Part shown: piece after piece, positions 17,086-26,748 of the stretch
Layout of the letters: every line of letters starts with the position of its first letter
Position numbering within the stretch: position 1 is the first letter of the stretch
From: Methylocystis sp.
Lineage (GTDB): Bacteria; Pseudomonadota; Alphaproteobacteria; Rhizobiales; Beijerinckiaceae
DNA length: 35,243 nt
NCBI GenBank assembly: GCA_022843405.1
Contig: JALHNQ010000036.1
Span: forward strand, 1-35,243
Direction: 5' to 3'
The notes under the pieces: generated by a model
Databases searched by the model: none
What the model was told of the DNA's origin: nothing
What the model saw: only the letters and a program-made list of their open reading frames with translations
Position numbers and translations under genes: made by a program

Positions 17086-18774
17086 ATGTCCGCACCGCTC
17101 CTTTTGTCGCCCGAACTCGTCGAAGCCGCGCGCGTCTCGCCCGCCTGGCCGTTCGAGGAGGCGCGAAAGCTGGTCAAGCGGGTGGAGGCGAGCGGCCAGA
17201 AGAGCGTGCTGTTCGAGACCGGCTACGGCCCGTCCGGCCTGCCCCATATCGGCACTTTCGGCGAGGTCGCCCGCACCAGCATGGTGCGCCGCGCTTTTGA
17301 GGTCCTGACCGAGGGCAGGATCGCGACGCGGCTCCTCGCCTTCTCGGACGATATGGACGGGCTGCGCAAGGTCCCCGACAATATTCCCAACAAGGCGCTC
17401 GTCGCCGCCAATCTCGGCAAGCCCTTAACGCAGGTGCCGGACCCTTTCGGCACGCATTCGAGCTTCGGCGCGCACAACAATGCGCGGCTGCGCGCCTTTC
17501 TTGACGCCTTCGGCTTCGATTACGAGTTCGCCTCGTCGACGGAATATTACAGAAGCGGCCACTTCGACGCCGCCCTGAAGCATATGCTCGCCCGCTACGA
17601 TGCGGTGATGGAGATCATGCTGCCGAGCTTTCGCGAGGAGCGCGCCGGCACCTATTCGCCGTTCTTACCCGTCCATCCCAAGACCGGCATCGTCATGCAG
17701 GTCCCGCTCGACGCCTATGACGCGGAAGCCGGAACGATCTCCTGGACCGATCCAGATACGGGCGAAAAATTCACCACTCCGATTACCGGCGGCCATTGCA
17801 AGCTGCAATGGAAACCGGATTGGGCGATGCGCTGGTATGCGCTCAATGTCGACTACGAGATGGCCGGCAAGGACCTCATCGAGTCGGTGAAGCTCTCCGG
17901 CGCCATCGTACGCGCGCTCGGCGGTCGGGCGCCGGAAGGCTTCAATTACGAACTCTTCCTCGACGAAAAAGGCCAGAAGATATCGAAGTCGAAGGGCAAT
18001 GGGCTGACGATCGAGGAATGGCTGACTTACGCCAGCCCCGAGAGTCTGGCGCAATTCATGTTCCAGAAGCCGACGGCGGCGAAGCGGCTCTATTTCGACG
18101 TGATCCCGCGCGCGGTCGACGATTATCTGAATTTCCTCGACGCTTACCCGCGCCAGGATTGGAAAAACCGTCTCGGCAATCCGGTCTGGCACATACACGC
18201 CGGCGATCCGCCGGAGGCGGAAGTACTTGTACACACGGGCGAGGCGAAGGGAACCAGCGTCTCCTTCTCGATGCTGCTCAATCTCGCCGCCGTCGCCAAC
18301 GCCGAAGACCCGGCGGTGCTCTGGGGCTTTCTGCGCCGCTATGCGCCCTCAGTGACGCCGGAAACTCATCCGCGGCTCGATAGGCTGGTGGGCTACGCCG
18401 TCGCCTATTTCCGCGATTTCGTGAAGCCGGCGAAGACCTATCGCGCGGCGGACGAGACGGAACGAGAGGTCCTGCGAAAGATCGACGAGACTTTGGGCGA
18501 GCTCCCTGCAGGCGCGAGCGCCGAAGAGATTCAGGCGGCGCTTTACGACGTCGCCCGCGCCGTGCCGCGCTATCAGGATTTTAACGCCAAGGGCGCGACG
18601 CCGGAACGTCCCGGCGTCTCCAACGACTTCTTCAACATGCTCTATGAGGTGCTGCTCGGCGAGAAGAAGGGGCCGCGCTTTGGCTCCTTCATCGCGCTCT
18701 ATGGCGTCGCCGAGACGCGCAAGCTGATCGAGGATGCGCTCAGCGGCGCTTTTGTCGCGCGCGAAACCGCCTGA
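17086..18774 (+). CDS. lysK: Lysyl-tRNA synthetase, class I
   Basis: Charges tRNA-Lys in the cytoplasm. The sequence is the class I (archaeal-type) enzyme: the HIGH-like motif [10 protein letters not shown] near residue 50, the KMSKS-like motif KISKSKGNG, and none of the class II LysRS motifs. Class I LysRS is the normal form in many alphaproteobacteria. The ATG at 17086 gives 562 residues; an ATG at 17068 (6 residues longer) is an alternative. The open frame back to 16939 is rejected as an unconserved extension. The stop at 18772-18774 overlaps the next gene's start by one base (TGATG), so the two are translationally coupled. Confidence 0.93.
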   Translation: MSAPLLLSPELVEAARVSPAWPFEEARKLVKRVEASGQKSVLFETGYGPSGLPHIGTFGEVARTSMVRRAFEVLTEGRIATRLLAFSDDMDGLRKVPDNIPNKALVAANLGKPLTQVPDPFGTHSSFGAHNNARLRAFLDAFGFDYEFASSTEYYRSGHFDAALKHMLARYDAVMEIMLPSFREERAGTYSPFLPVHPKTGIVMQVPLDAYDAEAGTISWTDPDTGEKFTTPITGGHCKLQWKPDWAMRWYALNVDYEMAGKDLIESVKLSGAIVRALGGRAPEGFNYELFLDEKGQKISKSKGNGLTIEEWLTYASPESLAQFMFQKPTAAKRLYFDVIPRAVDDYLNFLDAYPRQDWKNRLGNPVWHIHAGDPPEAEVLVHTGEAKGTSVSFSMLLNLAAVANAEDPAVLWGFLRRYAPSVTPETHPRLDRLVGYAVAYFRDFVKPAKTYRAADETEREVLRKIDETLGELPAGASAEEIQAALYDVARAVPRYQDFNAKGATPERPGVSNDFFNMLYEVLLGEKKGPRFGSFIALYGVAETRKLIEDALSGAFVARETA

Positions 18775-19322
18775 TGCGGGTCGCCGACGCCGAGATTCTC
18801 GTCGTGTCGGGCTGGAGCGATTCCGGCCCCGAACATTGGCAAAGCCGGTGGCAGGCGAAACTCTCGACAGCCAGACGCGTGACGCAACGCGACTTCGAGA
18901 AACCGATTCGCGCCGAATGGGAAGAGAAAATCGCGCGAGAGGTTCTCGACAGCGCGCGGCCCGCGGTGATCCTCGCGCATTCGCTCGGCGTCATCGCGAC
19001 GCTGCATGCCGCTCAGCGCGTCGGCGGCAGAATCGCCGGCGCATTCCTCGTCGCGCCACCCTCGGAGGCGGTGATCCGAGAAATGCCGTCGATCGATTCC
19101 GCTTTTCTGCCGGTTCCCCGCGCGCGGCTTCCCTTCCCGGCGGCGATGGTCGGCAGCAGCGACGACCCTTACGCCGATCTGCTCTTCGCCCGTCATCTCG
19201 CCCAGGACATTGGCGCTGAGTTCATCGACGCCGGCGCGAGCGGCCATATCAATGTCGACAGCGGCCATGGACCCTGGCCGGAAGGTTCGCTCGCCTTCGC
19301 CAATTTCATGACGAAACTCTAG
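18774..19322 (+). CDS. RBBP9/YdeN-family serine hydrolase
   Basis: A 182-residue alpha/beta hydrolase. Family marks are the opening VSGWSDSGPEHWQSRW, the nucleophile elbow AHSLGV (Ser in A-H-S-L-G), the acid region SSDDPYADL, and the catalytic His in GHINVDSGHGPWP. Length matches the family (about 180-190). Substrates of bacterial members are mostly unknown. The protein is cytoplasmic, with no signal peptide. It overlaps the lysK stop by one base and is surely in that operon, but no functional link to lysyl-tRNA synthesis is evident. Confidence 0.88.
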   Translation: MRVADAEILVVSGWSDSGPEHWQSRWQAKLSTARRVTQRDFEKPIRAEWEEKIAREVLDSARPAVILAHSLGVIATLHAAQRVGGRIAGAFLVAPPSEAVIREMPSIDSAFLPVPRARLPFPAAMVGSSDDPYADLLFARHLAQDIGAEFIDAGASGHINVDSGHGPWPEGSLAFANFMTKL

Positions 19323-19450
19323 CGCGCGTCATCAATTCAAACTATTGAAACCTTATTGGCGATCATCGGCGCTCGCGCTGAGCTGGCCCAAGCGTATTTT
19401 GCATCGGCTTTTTGGCGCTTTGCAGCGGCCGTTCATTGAGAAGATTTGAG

Positions 19451-21208
19451 ATGAGCCTGACCAAAGCCTTCCGCTCCGCTGCGCTTGCCGCCGTCATTCT
19501 CGCCGCAAGTTCGTCCGCTTCGATGGCGTTCGAACGAGTCGAACAGCCATCCTCGATTCCGGGCGCCGGTCCCTGGGACGAAAGGGCCTGGAACGATTAC
19601 TACAGTGTGAGCCAGGGTTCGCGCCTCATTCCCTGGGACTGGATCAAGGCGCTCAAGCAAGCCGACGGCCAGCCATTCCTTGCGGATGGATTCGCCCGTT
19701 ACGGCTATCTCGCCAATCCTGCGAGCCCGACGCCGGGGGCGCCGGTCGGCTTCGTCGTCGCCGACGGCGTGTTCGGTCCGACATGCGCCGCATGCCATAC
19801 AAGGCAGATCGAGGTCGAGGGTAAGGCCTATCGCATCGACGGCGGCCCGTCGTTCGCCGACATCGGCGCGCTTTGGGCCGATCTCGATACGGCGGTGGGG
19901 AAGGTTCTCGCAGATACGACGGGTTTTTCGGAATTCGCCAAGGCCGTTCTCGGAAACGCCTACGATCCGCAAAAGGAAATCAAGCTGCGCGGCGAAGTCG
20001 ATCTTTGGCATGCGCGCCACCACGCCATCACCGACAAGGGTCTGCCGAAAGACAAGCCCTGGGGCGCCGGACGCATCGACGCCGTCGGCATGATCCTCAA
20101 TCGCGTCGCCGGCCTCGACATCGGGCCGGGGCCGACGCACATGATTCCTGAAAACATGCGAAAGGCCGACGCGCCGGTGCGGCCGCCGTTCCTCTGGAAC
20201 GCGCCGCGGCAGGATCATACGCAATGGCCGGGATTTGCCGATAATGGCGACCGCATCCTGGCCATGTCCAGAAACGTCGGACAGGTGTACGGCGTTTTCG
20301 GCGAATTCTTTCCGGAGAAGGACGCCTCGCATCTCCTCGGTTTCAACTATGTCAAATCCAATTCCGTCGACTTTAAAGGGCTGATCGAGCTGGAGCGGCT
20401 CACCGAGCGGATCGGTCCGCCGAAATGGCCATGGCCCGTGGACATCACGCTCGCCGGGCAGGGCAAGCTCATCTATCAGCGCCCCTATGAAGAGGGTGGA
20501 TGCGCAGATTGCCATGGCATTGATCAAGGACAGCCGCGACTGCTCAATCCGGACACCTGGTGCACGCCGGTTCAGGACGTCGGCACCGACGCGCGCGAAT
20601 ATCAATATTTCGCGCCGGACTGGAAGGTCGACACCGGCGTGTTGACGGGCGCCTCTATCCCCTTCGTGTCGCCGCCGCTCGAGAAGACAGACGCGCCGGT
20701 CTCGGTTCTGGCGACCGCGACGCGCGGCGCGATGCTGCAACATTTCATGCCGGTCACGATGGAAGCGCCGGAGCGCCAGAGAGCCGACGTGGCGCTGGCG
20801 CTTATGCAGCCCCTGATCGAAGAGCTGAAGGGCGTCTTCAAGATTCCCGGCACGCCCGGCGCCGGACGCTGGGCCTGCCGCCGCGCGCCGGAAACGGACG
20901 GCAAGATCAAATATGAAGCCCGCGTCCTTCAAGGCGTCTGGGCTGCGGCGCCCTATCTGCACAACGCTTCGGTGCCTTCGCTCGCCGAGCTGTTGAAGCC
21001 GCCGCAGGAGCGCGTCAATGATTTCAAAGTCGGTCCAGCCTATGACATTTCCGCTGTCGGCTTAGCTGCTGAGCAAAAGCCGTCGGCGTTCCCGATGAAA
21101 ACGGATTGCAACAGAGGCTCGGGCGTCAGCCATTGCGGCCATGGCTGTGGAACGGGCCTGAGCGCGGCGGATAAGCGCGCCCTGCTCGAATATTTAAAGA
21201 CGCTTTGA
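19451..21208 (+). CDS. Periplasmic di-heme cytochrome c peroxidase-like protein (RoxA-related)
   Basis: A 585-residue exported protein: signal peptide 1-30 (ending SASMA), first heme site CAACH near residue 115, second heme site CADCH near residue 355, and the family blocks SQGSRLIPWDW, IDGGPSFADIG, RPPFLWNAPRQDHTQWPG and VWAAAPYLHNASVPSLAELL. This is the long di-heme 'cytochrome c peroxidase-like' family that includes the rubber oxygenase RoxA. Peroxidase or dioxygenase activity on a given substrate cannot be claimed. The C-terminus before the final helix has an unusual cluster HCGHGCGTG where many relatives have a simple GH.YGT motif. The ATG at 19451 is preferred over a TTG at 19412 because it leads directly into the signal peptide. 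The gene is monocistronic by spacing (129 bases from the previous gene and 106 to the next). Confidence 0.82.
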   Translation: MSLTKAFRSAALAAVILAASSSASMAFERVEQPSSIPGAGPWDERAWNDYYSVSQGSRLIPWDWIKALKQADGQPFLADGFARYGYLANPASPTPGAPVGFVVADGVFGPTCAACHTRQIEVEGKAYRIDGGPSFADIGALWADLDTAVGKVLADTTGFSEFAKAVLGNAYDPQKEIKLRGEVDLWHARHHAITDKGLPKDKPWGAGRIDAVGMILNRVAGLDIGPGPTHMIPENMRKADAPVRPPFLWNAPRQDHTQWPGFADNGDRILAMSRNVGQVYGVFGEFFPEKDASHLLGFNYVKSNSVDFKGLIELERLTERIGPPKWPWPVDITLAGQGKLIYQRPYEEGGCADCHGIDQGQPRLLNPDTWCTPVQDVGTDAREYQYFAPDWKVDTGVLTGASIPFVSPPLEKTDAPVSVLATATRGAMLQHFMPVTMEAPERQRADVALALMQPLIEELKGVFKIPGTPGAGRWACRRAPETDGKIKYEARVLQGVWAAAPYLHNASVPSLAELLKPPQERVNDFKVGPAYDISAVGLAAEQKPSAFPMKTDCNRGSGVSHCGHGCGTGLSAADKRALLEYLKTL

Positions 21209-21314
21209 TCGGATCGGGACGAACGCCGACTCGAACACGGCGAAATCTCCGACCTTGGCGAAGGCGCGCAGTTCCGGGCGACCGTTCATCCTTCCTCTCT
21301 GCTAGGCTTGAACG

Positions 21315-22523
21315 ATGAATCGGATAAGCGCCAGGCATGGCGAGCCCTCCTCGCAGATCGACGCAAGATCGCTCACTGCATTAATAAAGACGCGCGCGCG
21401 AGGAGCGACGCGCGTGACGCTGCTTGCATCGTTGGCCTTTGCCGGCGCGGCGCAGGCCGAACTTCTAAAATTCGAGACGCGGCCCAATGGCGCGGACGAG
21501 GCTGTGTCCGCGACTGGGAAGCTCGACGGCGAGTCTTACGAGATCGTTGGAACGCTATCGAAGCCGGCGCAGCCGCCAACTGGCGGCGCCAAGTCGATTT
21601 TGATCGAGACGCAGCCAAGCGAAAATGTGAAACCCCTCGCGCTCGAGCGAGGGCTTGCCGTGCTGACGCTCGATTTCGCCAAGCTCGCCGCCAAAGCCAA
21701 AGAGCCGGTCCTGCGCGACATCCTCGGACATCTTCGCGGCGCGCTCAAGATGAAGCGCATCCTCGGCCGCGCGCAAGGGACGGACGCCGACGCAATGTCG
21801 GACGCGGGTTCGGCGTTCGACGGGCTGTTGCTCGAAGACGCCGCTCGCGAGCCCGCTGCGCCGACGCGTTTCATCGCAAGCTGGGGCGCCGACGCCTATT
21901 GGCGCGAGACGCCGCACATCGAATTCACGAAAAACGCGCCACTGAACGGCCGGCGCTTCTATCTCGCCGGACTCGTCTCGTCGACCTCCGCGACGAATTG
22001 CGTCGCGCCAATCAACGCGCGCGCATCCGCGCCGGCGCAGCGGGCGCTTTTCGTCGCGCTCGACGAATGGACCGTGAAAGGCGTCGCGCCGCCCGCCTCG
22101 CGCGCGCCGCTCGACGCCGATCTGACGCCTGCGCAGGAATTGAAATGGCCGAAGGTCCCAACTTTGCCGCCGCCGCCGGAAGGCCCGCGCCGCGCGCCAA
22201 AAATCGACGCCGACGGCAATGAGATCGTCGGCCTGCGCATGCCGGACCTCGCGCTGCCTGTCGCCTCCTTCGCAGGCTTCAACGCGCAAAAGGACAAGAA
22301 GGGACCGCGCTGCGCCGCGGGCGCGGCGATTCCCTTCGCCGCCACAAGGGCGGACCGCGAAAAGAACGCCGATCCGCGTTTTTCTCTCGTCGAGCGCTAT
22401 GGTTCGCGCGCCTATTTCGTCGCGACGATGAGGGTCGTCGCCGACAAGCTCGTCAAGGAGCGGCTGCTGTTGCAAAAAGACGCCGACGCCTATGTCGCCA
22501 CCGCGCGATCGGCCCCGTTCTAA
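21315..22523 (+). CDS. Shortened alpha/beta-hydrolase-domain protein (Abhydrolase_10-like), nucleophile region missing
   Basis: A 402-residue protein with a hydrophobic segment near 35-48 (VTLLASLAFAGAAQA) that may be a signal peptide after an unusual charged N-terminus. The C-terminal half fits the Abhydrolase_10 family: the RFYLAGLVSS strand, RALFVALDEWTVKGVAPPAS, KIDADGNEIVGLRMPDLALPVASFAGFN, AAIPFAATRADREKNADPR and SLVERYGSR. The N-terminal half, where relatives carry the Gly-x-Ser-x-Gly nucleophile elbow, is short and shows no such motif; the region around residues 110-180 is a charged, low-similarity stretch. It is either a degenerate enzyme or a variant using a different mechanism. Its stop overlaps the tspO stop on the opposite strand (tail-to-tail, 22520-22523). 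Confidence 0.65.
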   Translation: MNRISARHGEPSSQIDARSLTALIKTRARGATRVTLLASLAFAGAAQAELLKFETRPNGADEAVSATGKLDGESYEIVGTLSKPAQPPTGGAKSILIETQPSENVKPLALERGLAVLTLDFAKLAAKAKEPVLRDILGHLRGALKMKRILGRAQGTDADAMSDAGSAFDGLLLEDAAREPAAPTRFIASWGADAYWRETPHIEFTKNAPLNGRRFYLAGLVSSTSATNCVAPINARASAPAQRALFVALDEWTVKGVAPPASRAPLDADLTPAQELKWPKVPTLPPPPEGPRRAPKIDADGNEIVGLRMPDLALPVASFAGFNAQKDKKGPRCAAGAAIPFAATRADREKNADPRFSLVERYGSRAYFVATMRVVADKLVKERLLLQKDADAYVATARSAPF

Positions 22524-23023
22524 GAATTGAGGACAAAAATTCCGGCGTTGAGATAGATCGCGAAGCCTACCCAGAAAGCGGTAGGCGCCAGAGCGTATGC
22601 CGCGACGCGATCAAGCCGAGCGAACAGAACGATCGTCGCGATGAGGAGCGCCTCCATCGGCAAAATGACGACGAGTCCGAGCAAGGGACTTCGCGCCGAA
22701 AAGAAAGCGAAGGACCAGGCCGCGTTCAAAACGAGCTGGGCGAAAAACATCAGGATCGCGGCGCGCCGGCCCGGCGTCGCCGGCTTGAGCCGAAGAACGC
22801 GGTAAAGGGCGTAGGCCATGAGAATATAGAGGGTGGTCCATGCGGGGCCGAACAGCCAGTTTGGCGGCGTCAGCGGCGGTTTGGCGAGCGTTTCATACCA
22901 TGGCGCGATATTCGGCGTCGTCGCCAAATTGCCGAGCAGCGATGCGGCGAGCACGGGCGCCGCGGCGGCGATGGCGGCGACAAGAGGCGACGACCGATCA
23001 GGATAAGACATTGAACCGCTCAT
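22520..23023 (-). CDS. tspO: TspO/MBR family protein (tryptophan-rich sensory protein)
   Basis: A 167-residue inner/outer-membrane protein with five transmembrane helices. Conserved blocks seen are the PNIAPWYETLAKPPLTPPNWLFGPAWTTLYILMAYA region (given here as landmarks PWYETLAKPPLTPPNW and FGPAWTTLY) and the QLVLNAAWSFAFF helix, with a further Trp in the last helix. Bacterial TspO binds porphyrins and affects tetrapyrrole and stress responses. The ATG at 23023 is chosen because AGGAGG lies four bases upstream; 23050 and 23011 are weaker alternatives. It is probably a single-gene unit, convergent with the hydrolase-like gene. Confidence 0.93.
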   Translation of the reverse strand: MSGSMSYPDRSSPLVAAIAAAAPVLAASLLGNLATTPNIAPWYETLAKPPLTPPNWLFGPAWTTLYILMAYALYRVLRLKPATPGRRAAILMFFAQLVLNAAWSFAFFSARSPLLGLVVILPMEALLIATIVLFARLDRVAAYALAPTAFWVGFAIYLNAGIFVLNS

Positions 23024-23080
23024 TGCGCCTCCTGACGCTGCGTCCCGCATATCGGGCGCCGCGCGGCGGCTTCAAGGCTG

Positions 23081-23971
23081 CTAGGGCGCCGGGAAAAACA
23101 CCGGCGTGGCGCCCGTGCGAACGCTGTTCTGCGAGGCGAACATGTCGTCCTTCAGCCAGTTCGGCGCATCGTCTTCGCGGTGTCTGCTGATGAGGGTCTT
23201 GTCGCTCTCGCCGAGATAGATGCGAATGCCGCCCCAGACGGCCTTGTAGTCATCCTCGCCGACGCGGCTTTCGACGAAGCCGGTGATCGCCGAACTGCCG
23301 AGATTCCAGACGAGCGCCTCGCCGCTGAGCGCCGCCGCATGACGGCCGCCGACGTAACGATGTCCGACCGAGATTTTGACGTTGTAGGTCGGATAGACGC
23401 TGATATCGACCATGTCGAAGAAGCGCCCGCGCCGCGGCTGCCATTGATAGGCGAGAACCCCCGGCCCATAGCCCAGCGGCGTAAAAAAATGTCCCGAACT
23501 CTCCTCATAGCCGGCGACGCTGGCGAGCGAAAAGGGTCCGTAATAATAGGCGCCTTCCGCGCCGAGGCGGAAACGGGTGTCGTCGAGACGCTTGTCGTTG
23601 CCGATCGATCCGTAGGTCCCGAGGAGACCGACGCTCGGATCGCGCCAGAAGGCGTGCCCGGCGCCGGCGGCGACGAAGAAGCCGCGATGCGCGGCCGCCA
23701 GCGTGTCGATCTGAAAGCCGAAGCGGTCGCCGACGGGGGCGGCGATCGACCCCGCGCCGCCGGCCGAGGCGTTGTTCAAGCGCGCGAAGCCGAGCCAGTC
23801 CGAGCCGCCGCCGAAACCTTCGAGCTTGCCGTTAACGCCGTCGACAGCGCGCTTGGGGCCGGCCTTTTCAGAGATCGGCGGCTTCCACCACGAAGGATGG
23901 TCGTCGGCCCGCGCCGAAGACATGGCGAAGGCGACCGCCACAATGGCGAGAAGCTGACGCGTGAATGACAT
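23081..23971 (-). CDS. Exported outer-membrane beta-barrel-like protein, unknown function
   Basis: A 296-residue protein with a clear signal peptide (residues 1-22, ending SSARA). The mature part alternates short aromatic and Gly-rich strands (FGFQIDTLAAAH, GFFVAAGAGHAFW, FRLGAEGAYYYG, GGIRIYLG), as in small outer-membrane barrels. Its first mature segment (WWKPPISEKAG) is polar. The last strand GIRIYLGE is followed by a 45-residue tail, unlike barrels that end in an aromatic residue. I do not recognise a named family. The divergent or upstream region to 24100 holds no other gene. It is likely an outer-membrane or periplasmic structural protein; solute or partner unknown. Confidence 0.65.
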   Translation of the reverse strand: MSFTRQLLAIVAVAFAMSSARADDHPSWWKPPISEKAGPKRAVDGVNGKLEGFGGGSDWLGFARLNNASAGGAGSIAAPVGDRFGFQIDTLAAAHRGFFVAAGAGHAFWRDPSVGLLGTYGSIGNDKRLDDTRFRLGAEGAYYYGPFSLASVAGYEESSGHFFTPLGYGPGVLAYQWQPRRGRFFDMVDISVYPTYNVKISVGHRYVGGRHAAALSGEALVWNLGSSAITGFVESRVGEDDYKAVWGGIRIYLGESDKTLISRHREDDAPNWLKDDMFASQNSVRTGATPVFFPAP

Positions 23972-24100
23972 GTGATCGATGTTCCGTGCGCTGATCGTCG
24001 CGAGCGTTAGACCCTAACGGGGTTCAGTCGCGCTGGCTGTCACATTGTCGCAACAGAACGCTAAAATTGGGGCGTTTTCGGAACCAAAATCGCTCAGCGG

Positions 24101-25318
24101 TTAATATTGCGGATCAAGGCTTTGGCCGGCGGCGTTGAGATGTTCGCTCAAGTTCTCGCGGGTCGCCGGATCGACGACGGCGAATGGCGCGGCGACCGCC
24201 GCGCCGGCGACGCCGCCAACCGCCGACACCGCGCCCGACGTCATCAGCCCGAGCCGATCGCCGACGCCCGCCTGGCCTTCCCTGAGCGGCTGCCCCTGCG
24301 CAAGCCTCATCCCGATCGAGCGCACGACTTCCGGGGAAGAGGCGAAGGTGCCATGCCCCAAAGGATCGCTGGAAGAGACGTTGGTTAGATCAATGACTTT
24401 GATTTGATCGCGGTCGAGGACTTCGTTGTAGGGCGGCGCGTTCGGATCGACGGCTCCCAATCGCGTATTGCCCCAGAACCGGCGGGAAGCGGCGAGCGCG
24501 TCATCGTCTCGCGAGGCGAACAGCGTGAAGACGGAAGGCCGAATACCGATTTCGGCGATTTGGCGCCGGAAAACGTCGAAATCGACGTCAGGCGCGGCAA
24601 GCATGACATTCTCGATTTTCGAACCGATCTGGCCGTTGCGGATCGCCATTTGGCGCAGCGCTTCGAGCGTCGCCCAATTGCCCATGGAATGCGCGAGGAT
24701 TGAGATTTCGCCGACGTCCCGGTCGCGCTGAAGCGCCTGAAGAACGGTTTCCAGCGCGTCCCGCGAATAGCTGGCGCTCTCATGATCATAGCCATACTGC
24801 AACAGCCGGCCGCGTGACGGCCAGGTGAACAGCACGGGCGTCACGTCGGCGCGCGAGTCATGGACGATTTGCGCGAAACGATAGACGGCTTCCTCGAAAC
24901 GCGTGTTGTAGCCGTGAACGAAGAGCAGCACCTGGCGCTTGGGCGTCTTGCGGATGCGCGCGTTGAACGCCGCGATCGCCGCCTCCTTGCTGAGCACGTC
25001 GGCGTGAACGGTGGCGAATTGAGTGGCCGGATCAGGCGTCGGCGCTTGCGGCCATTGCACCTCGCCGACCACGCGGGCGGCGTCGGGCGGAATCGATACG
25101 GCGATGTCGGCGAAATGGACGCCCCGACCGCGTTCGCCGGAGAAGATGACGCCGGGCTCCGTCAGCTCCGGCTGTCTGGTCGTCACGACAAGCAGATCGA
25201 CGACGCTCGCGCCGGGCGCGACCTGATGCGTCGCGACGAGCGTTCCGTGCGGGCGGCTCGCGCAAGCGCTGACGGCGAGCGCAAAAAATGCCGCCAATAT
25301 GATCCGTCCGCGCCCCAT
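24101..25318 (-). CDS. Lipoprotein alpha/beta hydrolase, DUF900 family
   Basis: A 405-residue lipoprotein: signal sequence ending in the lipobox AVSAC with lipidated Cys19. The DUF900-type hydrolase domain follows, with FVHGYNTRFEEAVYRFAQI (oxyanion HGYN), VLFTWPSRGRLLQYGYD, the nucleophile elbow ILAHSMGNWATLEAL, the acid region LFASRDDDAL, and the late His in GHGTFASSP. These place it in the 'esterase/lipase superfamily' seen across alphaproteobacteria. The hydrophobic Ala/Val-rich C-terminal segment (AVSAVGGVAGAAVAAPFAVV) may be an extra membrane contact. Substrate unknown. It is transcribed alone; 258 bases separate it from the next upstream gene start, a stretch that contains only a short palindrome GTGCGCAAGCGCAC at 25439-25452. 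Confidence 0.85.
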   Translation of the reverse strand: MGRGRIILAAFFALAVSACASRPHGTLVATHQVAPGASVVDLLVVTTRQPELTEPGVIFSGERGRGVHFADIAVSIPPDAARVVGEVQWPQAPTPDPATQFATVHADVLSKEAAIAAFNARIRKTPKRQVLLFVHGYNTRFEEAVYRFAQIVHDSRADVTPVLFTWPSRGRLLQYGYDHESASYSRDALETVLQALQRDRDVGEISILAHSMGNWATLEALRQMAIRNGQIGSKIENVMLAAPDVDFDVFRRQIAEIGIRPSVFTLFASRDDDALAASRRFWGNTRLGAVDPNAPPYNEVLDRDQIKVIDLTNVSSSDPLGHGTFASSPEVVRSIGMRLAQGQPLREGQAGVGDRLGLMTSGAVSAVGGVAGAAVAAPFAVVDPATRENLSEHLNAAGQSLDPQY

Positions 25319-25576
25319 AAAACCGCCGTGCTCGAAAATCGTCGCGCCGCCATCCCCGCCGAGGCGAAGCTAACTATGCTCCACTCCGTCATTTTTGCGG
25401 CGCAAATGCGGCGTTGCGTCCGACGTATGATCCGAGTTGTGCGCAAGCGCACTGATTTGTTGGGAGAAATGCGGCATGATCGCCACGCTCGCACGAGAGT
25501 GGAGCGTCGGCGGCGGGGCTGGGACGAATCGCCGCCGGCTGCGCAGGGGAGAGTCTTGACGGCTTTCCCCTGCCTC

Positions 25577-26026
25577 TCAGCCTCGGGTAAGCGCCTTTTC
25601 GATATCCTTCAGCGGATGGCGGGTCAGGTCCTTGGCGAGTTCGCCGACCATCTTGCCCTGCGCCTTAGCCGACAGCTCCTTGCGGATTTCGCCCAGGGCG
25701 CGCGGCGGCGCGACGATGGCGATGGCGTTCAATTCGCCCGATTCGGCGGCCCGATTGATGCGGTCCGCCATGGCGCGGGCGAAACGCTCCTCCTCCAGCT
25801 CATGCCAGTCGGCGTCTTCCACCGCGCTGCGCACGCCGCCTTTCGAGGCGAAGCTGCGGCCGGGTTTATCCGTACCCTGTTCGCGCGTCGCGGGATTTTC
25901 ATCGATGCGGGTCTCGATCACGCGAAGGTCAAGCAGATCGGCGTCGCCGTGGTTTTGAAAAAAGAGCGCGCGGCGGCCGTCCCCAACCAGAACCCAGGCG
26001 CCGTTGCCGACGGAAAATTCGCTCAT
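25577..26026 (-). CDS. Host-attachment-family protein (Host_attach / baeRF12-like)
   Basis: A 149-residue soluble protein. Family marks are the opening AWVLVGDGRRALFFQN, the FASKGGVRSAVEDADWHELEEERFA block, and the ending IRKELSAKAQGKMVGELAKDLTRHPLKDIEKAL. The family was named from a plant-attachment gene in Agrobacterium; the fold relates to archaeal/eukaryotic release-factor-like domains, and its real biochemical role is unsettled. The ATG at 26026 follows GAGGACATC. The open frame extends to 26317 but that part overlaps another gene and is rejected. It lies on the same strand as, and 242 bases after, a small membrane-protein gene. Confidence 0.85.
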   Translation of the reverse strand: MSEFSVGNGAWVLVGDGRRALFFQNHGDADLLDLRVIETRIDENPATREQGTDKPGRSFASKGGVRSAVEDADWHELEEERFARAMADRINRAAESGELNAIAIVAPPRALGEIRKELSAKAQGKMVGELAKDLTRHPLKDIEKALTRG

Positions 26027-26268
26027 GATGTCCTCGCCTTCCATATCGTTCGCATTGTTCTTGGCGGCGCGCGCTTGGCGCTTGCGCGGACGATTTATCC
26101 CGCCGGCGCAGGTTTGCGCCGTTCGGCTCTCGTTCAAGGATAGCGCGCCGCCGGGCGCGCTCAAATCGCCCGTTGCGACCAGATCGTGTTGTATTGGACG
26201 CAATCGGCCAATTGTAAATGACGGATCGGTTTCGAAAAACTGGAGAGGCGCGCTTTCTTTGCGAAAAA

Positions 26269-26562
26269 CTATGCGGCGAGCTTCTCTTCCTTGCCGGCCG
26301 GGTCCTTCATCTGCCACAGCGCGGCGTCGGGCGCGCCGGCGCTTGCGGCTACATGCGCCATTTGCCGGCGTAGGGCGGCGCTCCGCCTGATCGAGCGTTC
26401 ATTGAGCGCCCAGAGCAGCCAGCACGCGCCTAAAATGCTCAGCAGCGCCGTATAGGGTTCGCCAAGGGCGAAGGATGAAAGGAATGAGAAATCGGGGACG
26501 CATTCCTTAGCGTATTCGCACGCGTCCGACCAATCCTGAAACCACTGCCTGATCGCCTCCAT
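26269..26562 (-). CDS. Small single-pass membrane protein, unknown
   Basis: A 97-residue product. It has an N-terminal amphipathic part with two Cys (DACEYAKECVPDF), one hydrophobic segment (about residues 37-53, YTALLSILGACWLLWAL), then a basic stretch (NERSIRRSAALRRQ) that would face the cytoplasm, and a charged C-terminal tail. The start at 26562 is set by a near-ideal ribosome site AAGGAGG five bases upstream; the 25-residue upstream extension is rejected. I recognise no family. The good ribosome site and sensible membrane topology support it as a real gene. Confidence 0.65.
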   Translation of the reverse strand: MEAIRQWFQDWSDACEYAKECVPDFSFLSSFALGEPYTALLSILGACWLLWALNERSIRRSAALRRQMAHVAASAGAPDAALWQMKDPAGKEEKLAA

Positions 26563-26748
26563 CGAGACCTCCTTGCCGCGCAGCATTCGAATAGCGCACG
26601 CCCCGCCGTCGAATCGTATAGCGCAGGTACATTGCAAGGATTGTGCGAAGCAGCATATCGCGCGTCAATTGTGGCGATCTCGGTCAAATTGGCGCGCTGC
26701 CTTGAAATTAGGCAGAAAACTTGCAGGTCGGCGCGACTGCGCATAGCG

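Noticed and set aside
19412-21208. Di-heme protein as mbnH or a MauG paralogue belonging to the mbn locus
   Set aside because: It has RoxA-like family blocks and is about 585 residues long; it lies 6.5 kb from the mbn genes in an unrelated setting.
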